A DNA stretch of 61,637 nucleotides from Rubrivivax sp. (GCA_020248945.1 JADCGQ010000052.1:1-61637); one strand, 5' to 3'; shown: positions 1 through 9,892, counted from the stretch's first letter. Numbers and translations are program-made. Notes: generated by a model from the sequence alone, not told the origin.

Positions 1-744
1 CAGGTGCTGCACGATGTAGGTCTTGTCGAAGTGGTGCGCGGCGCCGGGTGGGCGGAAGTTTTGGTACTCCTTAAGCGTCTGGTCGCCCAGGTTGTTGCGG
101 TCCACCAGGAACAGGATGCGCCGCGCCTTGGCGTGCTTGAGCAGCCGCCAGCTGAAGTTGCAGGCGGTGAAGGTCTTGCCGGCGCCGGTGGCCATCTGGA
201 TGAGCGAACGCGGGCGATCGTCGGCCAGCGAGGCTTCGAGGCCGGTGATGGCGTCGACCTGGCAGTCGCGCAGGCCGGCCTTGTCGAGCGGCGGCATCTG
301 CCGCAGCCGCTGGCGCAGCGTGTCGGGCTCCTGCAGCCAGGCCAGCAGCGTGGCCGGCTGGTGGAACGCGAACACGCGGCGCGAGCGGGGCTTGGGGTCG
401 CGCGTGTCGCGGAAGTACGTTTCGTCACCGGTGCTCTCGTAGTCGAACACCAGCGTGTCGGCCCAGCGCGCCAGGTGCGGCGGCAGCGCCTGCATGTAGC
501 GCGCGGCCTGCTCGGCCACGCCGCTGAGCGTGATGCCGGCCTTCTTGGCCTCAATCACGCCGCAGGCCTTGCCGGCCACGAACAGCAGGTAGTCGCAGGG
601 GCCGCCGGGCAGCTGGAACTCGCGCACGGCCACACCCAGGGCCGCATGGCGGTTGAAGTCAGCGGTGTCCTGCAGCAGCCAGCCAGCGGCCAGCAGCAGC
701 GCGTCGATGTGCGCGCGGGCTTGCTGTTCGGGGGTGGGGGGCAT
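1..744 (-). CDS. hsdR: Type I restriction enzyme R subunit, N-terminal part (cut by window edge)
   Basis: The first 248 residues are visible and the reading frame is still open at base 1. HsdR is the nuclease/translocase subunit of a type I restriction-modification complex. Residues 45-70 carry a PD-(D/E)xK-like nuclease core (D51, then IEAKK with E65 and K67). Residues 185-191 are the Walker A motif ATGAGKT of the SF2 motor, followed by a motif Ia-like LFLVDRNNLGDQ at about 211-222. The ATG at 744 is the first in-frame start and precedes the conserved N-terminus. The hsdM and hsdS partners are not in the window, and the C-terminal motor and helical domains lie beyond the edge. Completeness cannot be judged, but the family assignment is firm. 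Confidence 0.9.
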   Translation of the reverse strand, partial: MPPTPEQQARAHIDALLLAAGWLLQDTADFNRHAALGVAVREFQLPGGPCDYLLFVAGKACGVIEAKKAGITLSGVAEQAARYMQALPPHLARWADTLVFDYESTGDETYFRDTRDPKPRSRRVFAFHQPATLLAWLQEPDTLRQRLRQMPPLDKAGLRDCQVDAITGLEASLADDRPRSLIQMATGAGKTFTACNFSWRLLKHAKARRILFLVDRNNLGDQTLKEYQNFRPPGAAHHFDKTYIVQHL

Positions 745-838
745 GGAGGGTGCGGGCTAACGTCTCGCCCGGACTGTAACGAGAGGCCACCGCCTCTGGG
801 GCCGGCGGCCGCCACGGTTTCCCCGCCCCTGTGGCGCG

Positions 839-1537
839 TCAGCCAGCCTTCGCCCCACCCTTGCGCCACGCCAGCGGCAGCAGCCCCAGCGACAACATCA
901 TCCACGCCGCCGGCTCCGGCACCGGGGCGGTCACGAGCGTCAGCTGCGCAAAGCCGACCACGGCGTCGTCGGCATACTGGAAGGGCAGTTGCCCGCCGCG
1001 GCTGGCCATGAAGTTGAACAGCTCGGTGCCGTTGACACCGACATTGCCGATGAGGTCGGTGGTGATGGTGCCCATCTCCCAGGTGCCGAGGGTGCCGCTG
1101 AGGAAGCTGGGGATGTTCCAGCCCGGGAAGACGCTGCTCGTGCCGTCGGTGGCGAAGGCGATGTCGGTCCAGGGGCCTGCGCCGGCCACGAAGAACTGCG
1201 TCGCCAGGCGGAAGGTGAGCCGCGCCTGGACGATGTGACCGTCGGCCAGCGCCGCGGCGTATTCGGGGTGGCTGCTGAAGTCGAAGGTCCAGCGCGTGGT
1301 CTCGTCGACGCCGTCGCCGGTGACATGGCCCGGGCCTGCGCCGGGGTTGGCCAGGATGGTGAAGTCGCCGTTGACGAGGTTGAGCGACGCGTCGACCGGT
1401 GCCGACGGAATGGCCTGCGCGGCAAACGCCGACGCGGTGATGGTGGCAGCCTGCGCCGGCAGGCTGGCCGCCAACATGAGTGGCAGCGCCAGCAGCGCGG
1501 CGGCGGAAGCGGACGAACGGGTGGACCGGGTCTTCAT
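839..1537 (-). CDS. PEP-CTERM sorting-domain protein, 232 aa
   Basis: A secreted protein with an N-terminal signal peptide (basic start KTRSTR, hydrophobic core, cleavage near LPAQA-ATI). It ends in a PEP-CTERM module: VPEPAAWMML, a short hydrophobic segment, then basic residues WRKGGAK. PEP-CTERM tails are known exosortase substrates, usually linked to extracellular polysaccharide; no exosortase gene is in this window. The body is beta-strand-like with no domain I recognise. The ATG overlaps the TGA of the upstream PEP-CTERM gene (ATGA, 1534-1537), so the pair is probably translationally coupled. The longer frame extending upstream is only the shadow of that neighbour. Confidence 0.82.
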   Translation of the reverse strand: MKTRSTRSSASAAALLALPLMLAASLPAQAATITASAFAAQAIPSAPVDASLNLVNGDFTILANPGAGPGHVTGDGVDETTRWTFDFSSHPEYAAALADGHIVQARLTFRLATQFFVAGAGPWTDIAFATDGTSSVFPGWNIPSFLSGTLGTWEMGTITTDLIGNVGVNGTELFNFMASRGGQLPFQYADDAVVGFAQLTLVTAPVPEPAAWMMLSLGLLPLAWRKGGAKAG

Positions 1538-2490
1538 GACTTCTCCTGGTGGGTGGATCGACGGAACTGCAACAGGCCCGCAGCGCCGGCCAGCATCAGC
1601 AGCCAGCTCGCGGGTTCGGGAACAGGGGGCGGCGCGACGACAGGCGCGGTCCAGTCCAGGCCGCTGGCGCTGCTGATCGAGTACGGCACCGGGCTGCCAC
1701 CGGCCAGCACCGCCGAGATGCCTTGCCAGCTGAGCTCGTGGATGTGGGCGAACGAGCCCGTGAGCGGGTCGAACGAGGCCACCGAGGCCGTGTTGGCGCT
1801 GGTCAGCGCGAACACGCCCAGCTCGAACGGCGTGCCGAAGACGAAGCCGGCGCGCAGGACGACCAGCTCGTCCACCGTCTCGTCGTAAGGGAAGCCCCCC
1901 TGCCCCTGGCCTGCCCACAGCTTGATGGGCGACGGGTCCGAGGGCACGCCGTGCGCCGCCAGCCGGATGCTGGCCGAGACGTTGCCGGCCGGGATGCCCT
2001 TGAGCTGGGCGTTGAGGTAGACCACCATCTCGATGCGCCCGGCCTGCCCGTCCAGCCCCGGCGATGTGATGGTCACCAGGTCTTCCCACCCCGCCGTGGC
2101 CAGCGCGGCCGGGAAGGGCGCGGTGTTGCGGCCGGTGAAGTCGCTGCGCGCACGGGCCCAGCCCATGCCCGCTTCGGCCTGGGCCAGCGCGGTCACGTCG
2201 GCCGTGGGCGATGGATCGGTGAACAGCGCCGAGGACTGCTGCGTGCCGACAAGACCGAAGTCGCTCTGGCAGTTGTGGGCGGCGGTGCTGAAGAAGAACA
2301 GGTCGCCGGGCACCACGCCCGCAGCGCTCACGCCCGGGTTCATGCCGCCGCAGGTGCTGGTCATGGCCGCGGGCGCCACCAGGGCCTGGCGGCTGATCTG
2401 GCCATCGACCGCGGCATGGGCCGGCGCGGCGGTGCCCAGCGCCAGCACGGCAGCCGTGGCGGCGCGGGTCAGGGGAGTGCTTGTTTTCAT
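1534..2490 (-). CDS. PEP-CTERM sorting-domain protein, 318 aa
   Basis: A second predicted exosortase substrate. It has a signal peptide (residues 1 to about 26, AAPAHA-AVD) and ends VPEPASWLLMLAGAAGLL followed by QFRRSTHQ, a complete PEP-CTERM tripartite tail. The extracellular body (about 27-285) is unassigned. A purine-rich GAAAGG lies ahead of the ATG at 2490. It starts 13 nt after the 74-aa gene and overlaps the next PEP-CTERM gene by 4 nt, so these three genes look like one transcript downstream of the BTAD/AAA regulator. Its job is inferred only from the sorting signal: a surface or matrix protein. Confidence 0.85.
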   Translation of the reverse strand: MKTSTPLTRAATAAVLALGTAAPAHAAVDGQISRQALVAPAAMTSTCGGMNPGVSAAGVVPGDLFFFSTAAHNCQSDFGLVGTQQSSALFTDPSPTADVTALAQAEAGMGWARARSDFTGRNTAPFPAALATAGWEDLVTITSPGLDGQAGRIEMVVYLNAQLKGIPAGNVSASIRLAAHGVPSDPSPIKLWAGQGQGGFPYDETVDELVVLRAGFVFGTPFELGVFALTSANTASVASFDPLTGSFAHIHELSWQGISAVLAGGSPVPYSISSASGLDWTAPVVAPPPVPEPASWLLMLAGAAGLLQFRRSTHQEKS

Positions 2491-2503
2491 CGGATCGTGC
2501 CTT

Positions 2504-2728
2504 TCAACGGATGCCGGGTGGGGGGGTGTCGTCGAGCCGCGCCAGCCAGTGCATCAGCGCGGGCAGCGTGTCGAAGTGGCGGGGCTCGGCCATCGTCGTG
2601 GCGGTGGCGGCGGCGGGAAGAAGGTCGGCCTGCCAGGCGGCGCCGTCGCCGTTGCGGTGAAGGGCCAGCAGCCAGTGGTCCGCTTCGGCGGCCGGGCGGC
2701 CCGCGCAAGGCGTGTCTGACGGGTCCAT
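2504..2728 (-). CDS. Small conserved-looking protein, 74 aa, between regulator and PEP-CTERM genes
   Basis: No named family is recognised. The protein is soluble and acidic to neutral: DHWLLALHRNGDGAAWQADL, then a short loop, then RHFDTLPALMHWLARL. This gives a beta-hairpin plus helix pattern with regularly placed Trp and Leu. The ATG at 2728 is chosen because GGAAAGGA lies just upstream at good spacing; a longer frame would start at 2755 without such a site. It begins 63 nt after the regulator stop and ends 13 nt before the first PEP-CTERM gene, in the same direction. The position suggests a regulator accessory or assembly factor, but that is inference. Confidence 0.6.
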   Translation of the reverse strand: MDPSDTPCAGRPAAEADHWLLALHRNGDGAAWQADLLPAAATATTMAEPRHFDTLPALMHWLARLDDTPPPGIR

Positions 2729-2791
2729 GCCGGGGTCCTTTCCAACGCTCGCCAACCGCCCGAAGGGGCAGCCGCTGCGATGGAACCCAGC

Positions 2792-5700
2792 TTAGGCAGC
2801 GGGCGTTGAAAGGGCGTTGAAACGCCCGGCCAGCGCGTCGGCCAGACGCCAGGCTTCCAGCGCCGGCACGGTGCCGGCGGCCAACAGCGCGGTGGCGCGG
2901 GTGCGCAGTTCGGTGGCGTCGCTGGTGTGGTCGCTGACGTCGCCCTCCGCGCGGCGCGCGGCCAGCGCCAGGTGCTGCACGAGCAGCATCGCCAGCATGT
3001 CGGTGGGCATGTCGGCGCGCCAGTCCACACGGGCCAGCACGGTGGCGGCGCGGGCCTCGTCGCCACAGACCAGTGCCACCGCGGCGCCGACCCAGGCCAC
3101 GAGGGCGTGGTCTTCGTTGCGGTCCTGTTCGGGGCCTTCGGGGCAGGCCTCGCGTGCGGCCTGTACATCGCCGCGCGCGAGCCAGTACCAGGCCTGCTTG
3201 GCCCGCAGCGCGCCGGTGCCGGCGGGCAGGCCGCTGAGTTCGCGCCAGTGCCGGGTGTCGGCCAGCAGGGCCTCGGCGCGGTCGAGTGCGCCGGTGTGCA
3301 GGTACAGGTCCAGGACCAGTTGCTGCGACTCGATCAGCACGCTGCGGTCGGCCAGCGCGCGCGCCTGGGCCAGCAGGCGCGTGGCGGCAGCATCGGCCTC
3401 GGCCACGCGGCCGCGCAGGTAGTGGATGAAGTAGCGCGCCTTCAGGTAGGTCTGCTCGGCCATCGGCGTGTCGAAGCCGGGTGCGAGCGCCTCGCCTTCG
3501 TCGAGCAGCGCCAGAGCCTGCCGGTCGTCGCCCACGTCGAGCGCCAGCTTGGCCAGGTTGTAGTTTGCGCGGCGGTGCGCGGGCACGTGGCCGCAGCCGG
3601 CGGCCAGGGCGCGCGCGCGCTGCAGCAGCGCGATGGCGCCGTCGCGGTCGCTGCGTGCGTACTGCACGGTGACGGACTGGAAGCACAGCGCCTGGGCCAG
3701 GCCGCCGGGGTCGCCTGCCGCCTCGTAGGCCGCCACGGCGCGCACGGACAGCGCCTCGGCCACGTCGAGCCGGCCCTGGGTGAGCGCGTGGCGCGCCGCG
3801 GCGTCGAGCAGCGCCGCGCGCTGGCCCTGGGCGGCGCGGTCGGCGCCGAGCGCGGCCAGGGCTTCGTCGCGCAGCGCCGAGGCCTCGGCGTGGCGGCCCG
3901 CCCACTGCGCCAGCATCGCGCGCAGGCCCAGGGCTGCGCCGCGCACGGGGGCTGCGGCCTGGGGCAGCTCGCCCCCGAGGTGATCGAGCAGCTCTTCGGC
4001 ATCGGCCACGCGCTGGGCATCGCTCCAGGCCTCGGCGCAGGCCACCAGGGCTTCGGCGCGCACGGCGGGGGTGGCGTCGACCGCGGCGGCGCGGGTGTCG
4101 GTGATGGCCTGCGGCAACAAGGCCGTGTCGCCGGTGCGGCGGCTGGCGCGCAGCAGCGCCAGCCGGGCCTGCGTGGCGCTGTCGCCCACCGCGCCGTTGG
4201 CCAGGGCCTGGCGCCAGTGGCGCTGCGCATCGGCCAGGGCGTGCACGCGCCAGGCCACGTCGCCGGCGGCCAGGCGCCAGGGCACGGCGTCGGCGGCGCA
4301 GCCGGCCTGCTCCCACTGCGCGGCCACCAGCGCCGGTGCCGCGCCGCGCGCGGTGAGGCGCGCTGCCAGCTGAGCGTGCAGCGCCTGGCGGCGCGGCAGC
4401 GGCAGGCTCTCGGCCAGGCACTGGCGGATCAGGTCGTGGGCGAAGCGGCAGCCGTCGTCTCCCAGCGTCAGCAGGCGGGCCGCCTGTGCGTGGGCCAGCG
4501 CCGCGGCGGAGTCGGCGGCCTGGGCCTCGTCGGTGGCGAGGGCGGGGTTGAAAGGGTCGCCGAGCAGGCTGGCGGCCTCGAGCAGCGCCACGGCAGCCGG
4601 GCCGAGCACCCGCACGCGGCCGAGCACGGCGTCGCGCACGCTGGCGGGCACCGGCAGCTCGGCGTAGTCGTGCGTGACGCCATCGAAGGGCGTGCTCCAG
4701 CGGCCCTGCGCATCCACCTGCAGCAGGCCGCGGGTTTGCAGGTGGCGCAGCGTCTCGATCAGGAAAAACGGGTTGCCGTCGGTGGCCTGCTGGAGGCGGC
4801 GCGCAAAGAGCTGGCCGCCCGGCGAGCGCGACAGCGCGTGCACTAGCGACAGCACCTCGTCGGCGTCCAGGCCGGCCAGCTCCACCAGCTCGGCGCGGCC
4901 GGCGTCGACGTCGCGCCGCAGGGCCTGCAGCGCGGCGGCCGGCAGCTGGGCGCTGCGGTGCGCCACCAGGCGTTTGATCGGCAGCTCGTCGAGCACGCTC
5001 CACAGCGCCTGGCTCTCGGGATCGATCCAGTGCCAGTCGTCGAGCACGAGCACATGGAAGTTGTCGCGCAGAAGGCTGCACAGCGCTTCTCGGAAGGCCG
5101 CCAGCAGCCGCGCGCGCGCCTCGGCCGTGGCCAGGGCCTGCGGCGGCGGGCCCAGCTCGGGCATCACCTGGGCCAGCTCGCGCAGCACCCAGTCGGGCAG
5201 CTGCACGTCGGGCGCGGCCTCGCGCAGCAGCCGCACGGCGCGCACGGCGCTGGCGTAGGGCAGCTCGGCGTCGGTGCTGCGGCAGGGCACGCGCAGCCAG
5301 GCACCACGCGCCGCGGCGCACTCGCGCGCCAGGCGGCTCTTGCCGGCACCGGGCGGGCCGGCCAGCCACACGGTGCGGCCGGCGTCCCAGGCGGCTTCGA
5401 TGCGCGCCATGGGGCCGCTGCGCGGCACGAAGGGCAGGCGCTCGTTCAGGAGCAGACTTCCGAGTTCTGCGGCACTGGGTGCGGGCGGTGCGGGCGGGCG
5501 GCGCAGCGTCTCGGCCAGGGCCAGCGTCTGCGCCGAAGGGGCCGCGCCCAGCTGCTGGTGCAGCGCCTCTTCGCTGCGCCTGAAGATCTGCAGCGCGCGC
5601 GCCGCCTCGCCGGCATCGGCCAGGGCCTGCATCGTGCGGCGCAGCAGCGCTTCGTCGCAAGGTTCGGCGTCCAGGGCCTGCAGCCAGGCCTCGGGGGTGG

Positions 5701-6100
5701 CCTGCTCGATGAGCTGCTGGCGTTGCTGCGTGGCCAGCGTAGCGCGGCGCAGGGCCAGCCACTCGTCAAAGACCTCGGCGGCGGCGCCGTCCAGGCCCTC
5801 CAGCGGCAGGCCCGGGCCGGTGCGGTGCAGCTGCAGGCCGGCCGGCAGCGCCAGGGCGCCAGCATCGCCGCTGTCACAGGCCAGGCCGAAGCCGCGCAGG
5901 CGGTGCAGCTCTCGCCGCAGGTTGCGCCGCGCGGCGGCGGCGTCTTGCTGCGGCCACAGCCACGCGGCCAGGGTGTCGCGGGTGCGCGGGCCGTCCAGGG
6001 CCAGCAAAGCCAGCAGCGCCAGCGCCTTGCGCGAGCCCAGGTGCAGCGGCTCGCCGTGGCGGTGCACGGCGACGGGGCCGATGAGCCGCAGCTGGCTCAT
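2792..6100 (-). CDS. BTAD/AAA ATPase transcriptional regulator (SARP/MalT-like), 1102 aa
   Basis: A large cytoplasmic signal-transduction ATPase. Residues 1-95 resemble the winged-helix OmpR-like DNA-binding part of SARP regulators (RLIGPVAVHRHGEPLHLGSR, ALLALDGPRTRDTLAAWLWP). Residues 100-200 fit the bacterial transcriptional activation domain. Residues 225-500 are a STAND-type ATPase with Walker A GPPGAGKS (248-255) and Walker B VLVLDDWHWIDPES. The rest (about 560-1102) is alpha-helical, TPR-like repeats. No C-terminal LuxR helix-turn-helix is seen, so DNA binding would be N-terminal. The ATG at 6100 lies 23 nt after the pntB stop. It is followed by the 74-aa and PEP-CTERM genes, which are its most likely targets; that last point is inferred. 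Confidence 0.82.
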   Translation of the reverse strand: MSQLRLIGPVAVHRHGEPLHLGSRKALALLALLALDGPRTRDTLAAWLWPQQDAAAARRNLRRELHRLRGFGLACDSGDAGALALPAGLQLHRTGPGLPLEGLDGAAAEVFDEWLALRRATLATQQRQQLIEQATPEAWLQALDAEPCDEALLRRTMQALADAGEAARALQIFRRSEEALHQQLGAAPSAQTLALAETLRRPPAPPAPSAAELGSLLLNERLPFVPRSGPMARIEAAWDAGRTVWLAGPPGAGKSRLARECAAARGAWLRVPCRSTDAELPYASAVRAVRLLREAAPDVQLPDWVLRELAQVMPELGPPPQALATAEARARLLAAFREALCSLLRDNFHVLVLDDWHWIDPESQALWSVLDELPIKRLVAHRSAQLPAAALQALRRDVDAGRAELVELAGLDADEVLSLVHALSRSPGGQLFARRLQQATDGNPFFLIETLRHLQTRGLLQVDAQGRWSTPFDGVTHDYAELPVPASVRDAVLGRVRVLGPAAVALLEAASLLGDPFNPALATDEAQAADSAAALAHAQAARLLTLGDDGCRFAHDLIRQCLAESLPLPRRQALHAQLAARLTARGAAPALVAAQWEQAGCAADAVPWRLAAGDVAWRVHALADAQRHWRQALANGAVGDSATQARLALLRASRRTGDTALLPQAITDTRAAAVDATPAVRAEALVACAEAWSDAQRVADAEELLDHLGGELPQAAAPVRGAALGLRAMLAQWAGRHAEASALRDEALAALGADRAAQGQRAALLDAAARHALTQGRLDVAEALSVRAVAAYEAAGDPGGLAQALCFQSVTVQYARSDRDGAIALLQRARALAAGCGHVPAHRRANYNLAKLALDVGDDRQALALLDEGEALAPGFDTPMAEQTYLKARYFIHYLRGRVAEADAAATRLLAQARALADRSVLIESQQLVLDLYLHTGALDRAEALLADTRHWRELSGLPAGTGALRAKQAWYWLARGDVQAAREACPEGPEQDRNEDHALVAWVGAAVALVCGDEARAATVLARVDWRADMPTDMLAMLLVQHLALAARRAEGDVSDHTSDATELRTRATALLAAGTVPALEAWRLADALAGRFNALSTPAA

Positions 6101-6123
6101 CTCGGCATCAAGGCCTCAGACCC

Positions 6124-7539
6124 TCACGCCCTGAGCGCCGCCAGCACCTCGTCGAGCATCTTCTTCGCATCCCCGAACAACATGCGGTTGTTGTCTTTGT
6201 AGAAGAGCGGGTTGTCGACACCGGCATAGCCGCTGGCCATGCTGCGCTTCATCACGATGCTGGTCTTGGCTTTCCACACCTCCAGCACCGGCATGCCGGC
6301 GATGGGGCTGGTGGGGTCGTCCTGCGCGGCGGGGTTGACGATGTCGTTGGCGCCGATGACCATGGTGACGTCCGTCTGCGGGAAGTCCTCGTTGATCTCG
6401 TCCATCTCGAGCACGATGTCGTACGGCACCTTGGCCTCGGCCAGCAGCACGTTCATGTGCCCCGGCATGCGCCCTGCCACCGGGTGGATGCCGAAGCGCA
6501 CGTTCACGCCCTTCTCGCGCAGCAGCTTGGTGATCTCGAAGACCGTGTGCTGCGCCTGTGCCACCGCCATGCCGTAGCCCGGCACGATGATCACGTGCTT
6601 GGAGTCCTTCAGCAGCTCGGCCGTCTCGGCCGCGCTGACCGGGGTGACCTCGCCTTGCGGCTCGGCTGCGCCGCCCGCGCCTGCCGGCGCCGGGGCGCCA
6701 CCGCCGAAGCCGCCGGCGATGACGCTAATGAAGTTGCGGTTCATCGCCCGGCACATGATGTAGCTGAGGATGGCACCGGATGACCCGACCAGCGCCCCGG
6801 TCACGATCAGCAGGTCGTTGCTCAGCATGAACCCCGTGGCCGCCGCAGCCCAGCCGGAGTAGCTGTTGAGCATGCTCACCACCACCGGCATGTCCGCGCC
6901 GCCGATGGCCGCCACCATGTGCACGCCGAAGGCCAGCGCGATGACGGTCATCACCAAGAGCGGCAGCATGCCGGCGTTCGTGTTCCCGGCCTGCAGGAAC
7001 TGGCCGCCGAAGTACAGCACCACCAGCAGGCCCACCAGGTTGAGCCAGTGGCGGCCGGGCAGCAGCAGCGGCTTGCCGCCGATGCGGCCCGAGAGCTTGC
7101 CGAAGGCCATGATGGAGCCCGAGAAGGTGACGGCGCCGATGAGGATGCCGGCGTAGATCTCGATCTCGTGGATGGTCTTTTCCACCGGCGTCGGGAAGAC
7201 GGTGGAGGTGTCGACGTAGCTCGCGAAGCCCACCAGGCAGGCCGCCAGGCCCACCAGGCTGTGCATCAGTGCCACGAGCTCGGGCATCTGCGTCATCTGC
7301 ACCTTCTTCGCGGCATACAGGCCGATGGCCCCGCCCACGACGAGGGCGCCGACGATCCACGGGATGCCCGCGGCCGTGACGCGCGGGCCCAGCACGGTGG
7401 CCAGTACCGCCAGCGCCATGCCGGCCATGCCCAGGAAGTTGCCGCGGCGCGCCGTCTCGGGGTTCGAGAGGCCGCCCAGGCTCATGATGAAGAGAATGAT
7501 CGCGCCGATGTAGGCGACGGTGGCGAGGCTTGCGCTCAT
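6124..7539 (-). CDS. pntB: Proton-translocating NAD(P) transhydrogenase, beta subunit
   Basis: PntB spans the inner membrane and binds NADP(H). Together with PntA it couples hydride transfer between NADH and NADP+ to proton movement. The 471-aa product has about nine hydrophobic segments in the first 280 residues, an Ala/Pro/Gly-rich linker near residues 285-310, then the NADP-binding domain III with [32 protein letters not shown] and [10 protein letters not shown]. The start is ATG 7539 (MSASLAT); an upstream extension would encode an atypical hydrophilic leader. It lies 145 nt downstream of pntA in the same direction, with an interspersed repeat in the gap. The length is normal for the family. 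Confidence 0.96.
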   Translation of the reverse strand: MSASLATVAYIGAIILFIMSLGGLSNPETARRGNFLGMAGMALAVLATVLGPRVTAAGIPWIVGALVVGGAIGLYAAKKVQMTQMPELVALMHSLVGLAACLVGFASYVDTSTVFPTPVEKTIHEIEIYAGILIGAVTFSGSIMAFGKLSGRIGGKPLLLPGRHWLNLVGLLVVLYFGGQFLQAGNTNAGMLPLLVMTVIALAFGVHMVAAIGGADMPVVVSMLNSYSGWAAAATGFMLSNDLLIVTGALVGSSGAILSYIMCRAMNRNFISVIAGGFGGGAPAPAGAGGAAEPQGEVTPVSAAETAELLKDSKHVIIVPGYGMAVAQAQHTVFEITKLLREKGVNVRFGIHPVAGRMPGHMNVLLAEAKVPYDIVLEMDEINEDFPQTDVTMVIGANDIVNPAAQDDPTSPIAGMPVLEVWKAKTSIVMKRSMASGYAGVDNPLFYKDNNRMLFGDAKKMLDEVLAALRA

Positions 7540-7600
7540 GTCTGTTGTTCCAATGCGCTTCGCGCGCGCTGCGGCGCCTGAAGCGCGCAATACCAACCAA

Positions 7601-7684
7601 GCTTCCCGCCGTGGAGCCGGCTCTGCCGGGCCACTGGCGGACAGCCCCCTCGGGGGGTAGCGAGCGATAGCGAGCTTGGGGGCT
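7601..7684 (-). repeat. Interspersed intergenic repeat, copy 1 (family A)
   Basis: Starting directly after the pntA stop, the minus strand reads GCCCCCAAGCTCGCTATCGC, then a CCCCCCGAGGGGG palindrome, then a segment containing GGCCCGGCAGAGCCGG. The same layout recurs at 18284-18442 and 31340-31433, each time abutting a stop codon of a minus-strand gene. It probably acts as a 3' end or transcription-termination hairpin. I recall similar sequences as frequent in Comamonadaceae-like genomes. Confidence 0.7.
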
Positions 7685-9274
7685 TCATTTTCTGAACATG
7701 GCCAGCATGCGCCGCGTGACCGCGAAGCCGCCGAACATGTTGATGGCGGTGAGCACCAGGGCCACGACGGCGCAGACCAAGATCAGGGTGTTGGGCCGGT
7801 CGGCCGCACCTGCTTCGGTGAGCGGCGGCGCCACCTGCACCAGCGCGCCGATGGCGATGATGGAGCTGATGGCATTGGTCACGCTCATCAGCGGCGTGTG
7901 CAGGCTGGGCGTGACGTTCCACACCACCATGTAGCCGACGAAGCAGGCCAGCACGAAGACGGTGAAGTGCTGCAGGAAGCTGGCCGGCGCGTAGGCGCCG
8001 ACAAACCAGAACAGCAGCGCGCCGACGGCAAACACGATGGCCAGCGTCTTGGCCGACATCGGCTCTACCGAGCCATGCCCGTGGCCCTTGGGCGCGGCGG
8101 CTGCGGCAGCGGCCTTGGGTTTGGGCGGCGCGGCGGGCAGCTTGGGCGGGGGCGCGGGCCAGGTGATCTCGCCGTCCTTGATGACGGTGAGGCCGCGGAT
8201 GGCGTCGTCTTCGAAGTTGACGTTGACCTGGCCGTCTTTGGTCTTGCAGAGCTCTTCGGTCAGGCGCAGCAGGTTGTTGGCGTAGAGCGTGCTGCTCTGC
8301 TTGGCCAGGCGGCTGGCCAGGTCGGTGTAGCCGACGATGGTGACGCCGTGGCGCACGACGGCTTCGCCGGGCACGGTGAGTTCGCAGTTGCCGCCCTGCT
8401 CGGCCGCCATGTCGACGATGACGCTGCCAGGCTTCATCGTGGCCACCATCTCGGCGGTGATGAGCTTGGGCGCCGGCTTGCCGGGGATCAGGGCCGTCGT
8501 GATGATGATGTCGACTTCGCGCGCCTGCTTGGCGTACATCTCGCGCTGGGCCTTCTGGAAGCCTTCGCTCATGACCTTGGCGTAGCCGCCGCCGCCGGAG
8601 CCTTCTTCCTCGTAGTCGACCTTGACGAACTCGCCGCCGAGCGAGACGACCTGGTCGGCCACCTCCGCACGGGTGTCGTTGGCGCGCACGATGGCGCCCA
8701 GGTTGGCCGCGGTGCCGATGGCCGCGAGGCCCGCCACGCCAGCGCCGGCGATGAAGACCTTGGCGGGCGGCACCTTGCCGGCGGCCGTGATCTGGCCGTT
8801 GAAGAAGCGGCCGAAGGCGTTGGCCGCCTCGATGACGGCGCGGTAGCCGCTGACGCCGGCCTGCGAGGTGAGCGCGTCCATCTTCTGGGCGCGGGAGAGT
8901 TGCCGCGGCAGCGCGTCGATGGCCAGCACGGTGGCGCGCTTGGCCGCCAGCTGCTGCATGGCTTCAGGGTTCTGCGCCGGCCAGACGAAGCCGATGAGCA
9001 TGCCGCCTTCGCGCATCAGCGCCACTTCGGCACTCGACGGCGCGCGCACCTTGAAGACGATGTCGGCACGGGCCCACAGCGTGGGCGCATCGGGCAGCAC
9101 CTCGGCACCGACGGCGCGGTAGGCCTCGTCGCTGCAGTTCGCAGCATCACCGGCGCCGCTCTCGATGGCCACCGAGAAGCCCAGCTTGATGAGCTTTTCC
9201 ACCGCCTCGGGCACGGTGGCGACGCGTTTTTCGCCCGGTGCAGTTTCCTTGGGGACGCCGATCAGCAATGCCAT
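7685..9274 (-). CDS. pntA: Proton-translocating NAD(P) transhydrogenase, alpha subunit
   Basis: The 529-aa alpha subunit in the E. coli-like two-subunit arrangement. The NAD-binding domain I is at residues 1-380 ([18 protein letters not shown] at the N-terminus; Rossmann motif [20 protein letters not shown]). A Pro/Ala/Lys-rich linker follows, then four hydrophobic helices in the last 110 residues. ATG 9274 ([10 protein letters not shown]) is preferred over an in-frame ATG 15 nt upstream because AGGAG sits seven bases before it and homologues begin at this point. It is transcribed first in the pntA-pntB pair. Both subunits look intact. Confidence 0.96.
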   Translation of the reverse strand: MALLIGVPKETAPGEKRVATVPEAVEKLIKLGFSVAIESGAGDAANCSDEAYRAVGAEVLPDAPTLWARADIVFKVRAPSSAEVALMREGGMLIGFVWPAQNPEAMQQLAAKRATVLAIDALPRQLSRAQKMDALTSQAGVSGYRAVIEAANAFGRFFNGQITAAGKVPPAKVFIAGAGVAGLAAIGTAANLGAIVRANDTRAEVADQVVSLGGEFVKVDYEEEGSGGGGYAKVMSEGFQKAQREMYAKQAREVDIIITTALIPGKPAPKLITAEMVATMKPGSVIVDMAAEQGGNCELTVPGEAVVRHGVTIVGYTDLASRLAKQSSTLYANNLLRLTEELCKTKDGQVNVNFEDDAIRGLTVIKDGEITWPAPPPKLPAAPPKPKAAAAAAAPKGHGHGSVEPMSAKTLAIVFAVGALLFWFVGAYAPASFLQHFTVFVLACFVGYMVVWNVTPSLHTPLMSVTNAISSIIAIGALVQVAPPLTEAGAADRPNTLILVCAVVALVLTAINMFGGFAVTRRMLAMFRK

Positions 9275-9374
9275 GCACGCACTCCTCATGTTTTTTGGCG
9301 CAAGCCAACGAAGCTAACACAAGCTTCCCGACACCCCGACCCGGATCTGCACGCCCCTTCGCTAGCATCGGGCG

Positions 9375-9884
9375 ATGAATGCCCGCTGGAGCCCGAGCGT
9401 CACCGTTGCCGCCATCGTCTGCGACCGCGGCGCCGCCGACGGCGTGGCGCGCTGGCTGCTGGTGGAAGAGCACACGCCCGAGGGCCTGAAGCTGAACAAC
9501 CCGGCCGGCCACCTGGATGCCGCCGAGGGCCCGCTGCAAGGCGTGGTGCGCGAGGCGCTGGAGGAAACCGGCCGCGTCTTCACGCCCGAGGCGCTGCTCG
9601 GGGTGTACCTGTCGCGCTTCGTGCGGCCGGCCACGGGGGAAGACGTGACCTACCTGCGCTTCGCCTACACCGGCACGGTGGGCGAGCCCATCGAGGGCTG
9701 GGCGCTGGACGACGGCATCGTGCGCACGCTCTGGCTCACGCTGCCCGAGGTGCGCGCCGCGCAGGGCCGCCTGCGCAGCCCGCTGGTGCTGCGCTGCATC
9801 GAAGACGACGCCGCCGGCGTGCGCCACCCGCTGGGCCTGGTGCAGGTGGACGGCAGCGTGATGCGGCCGGACATCAAGCGCTGA
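9375..9884 (+). CDS. NUDIX hydrolase, 169 aa
   Basis: It hydrolyses a nucleoside-diphosphate-linked or thiamine/nucleotide phosphate substrate; the exact substrate cannot be read from sequence. A complete Nudix box is present at about residues 45-67: G(HLDAA)E, then REALEETGRVF with the REuxEExGu core. The length and N-terminus (SVTVAAIVCD) fit the NudJ-like group. The start is ATG 9375. It is divergent from pntA, and its 3' side carries copies of the GCTGAGCC repeat. No operon partner is evident. Confidence 0.88.
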   Translation: MNARWSPSVTVAAIVCDRGAADGVARWLLVEEHTPEGLKLNNPAGHLDAAEGPLQGVVREALEETGRVFTPEALLGVYLSRFVRPATGEDVTYLRFAYTGTVGEPIEGWALDDGIVRTLWLTLPEVRAAQGRLRSPLVLRCIEDDAAGVRHPLGLVQVDGSVMRPDIKR

Positions 9885-9892
9885 ATCCAACC

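Noticed and set aside
745..838. Terminator between the PEP-CTERM genes and hsdR
   Set aside because: An AGAGGC-GGTG-GCCTCT hairpin exists on the minus strand but has no U-tract, so I do not call a terminator.
2487..5762. A 1091-aa frame overlapping the BTAD/AAA regulator
   Set aside because: An Arg/Ala/Pro-rich alternative frame without motifs; the regulator frame has intact Walker motifs and TPR-like repeats.
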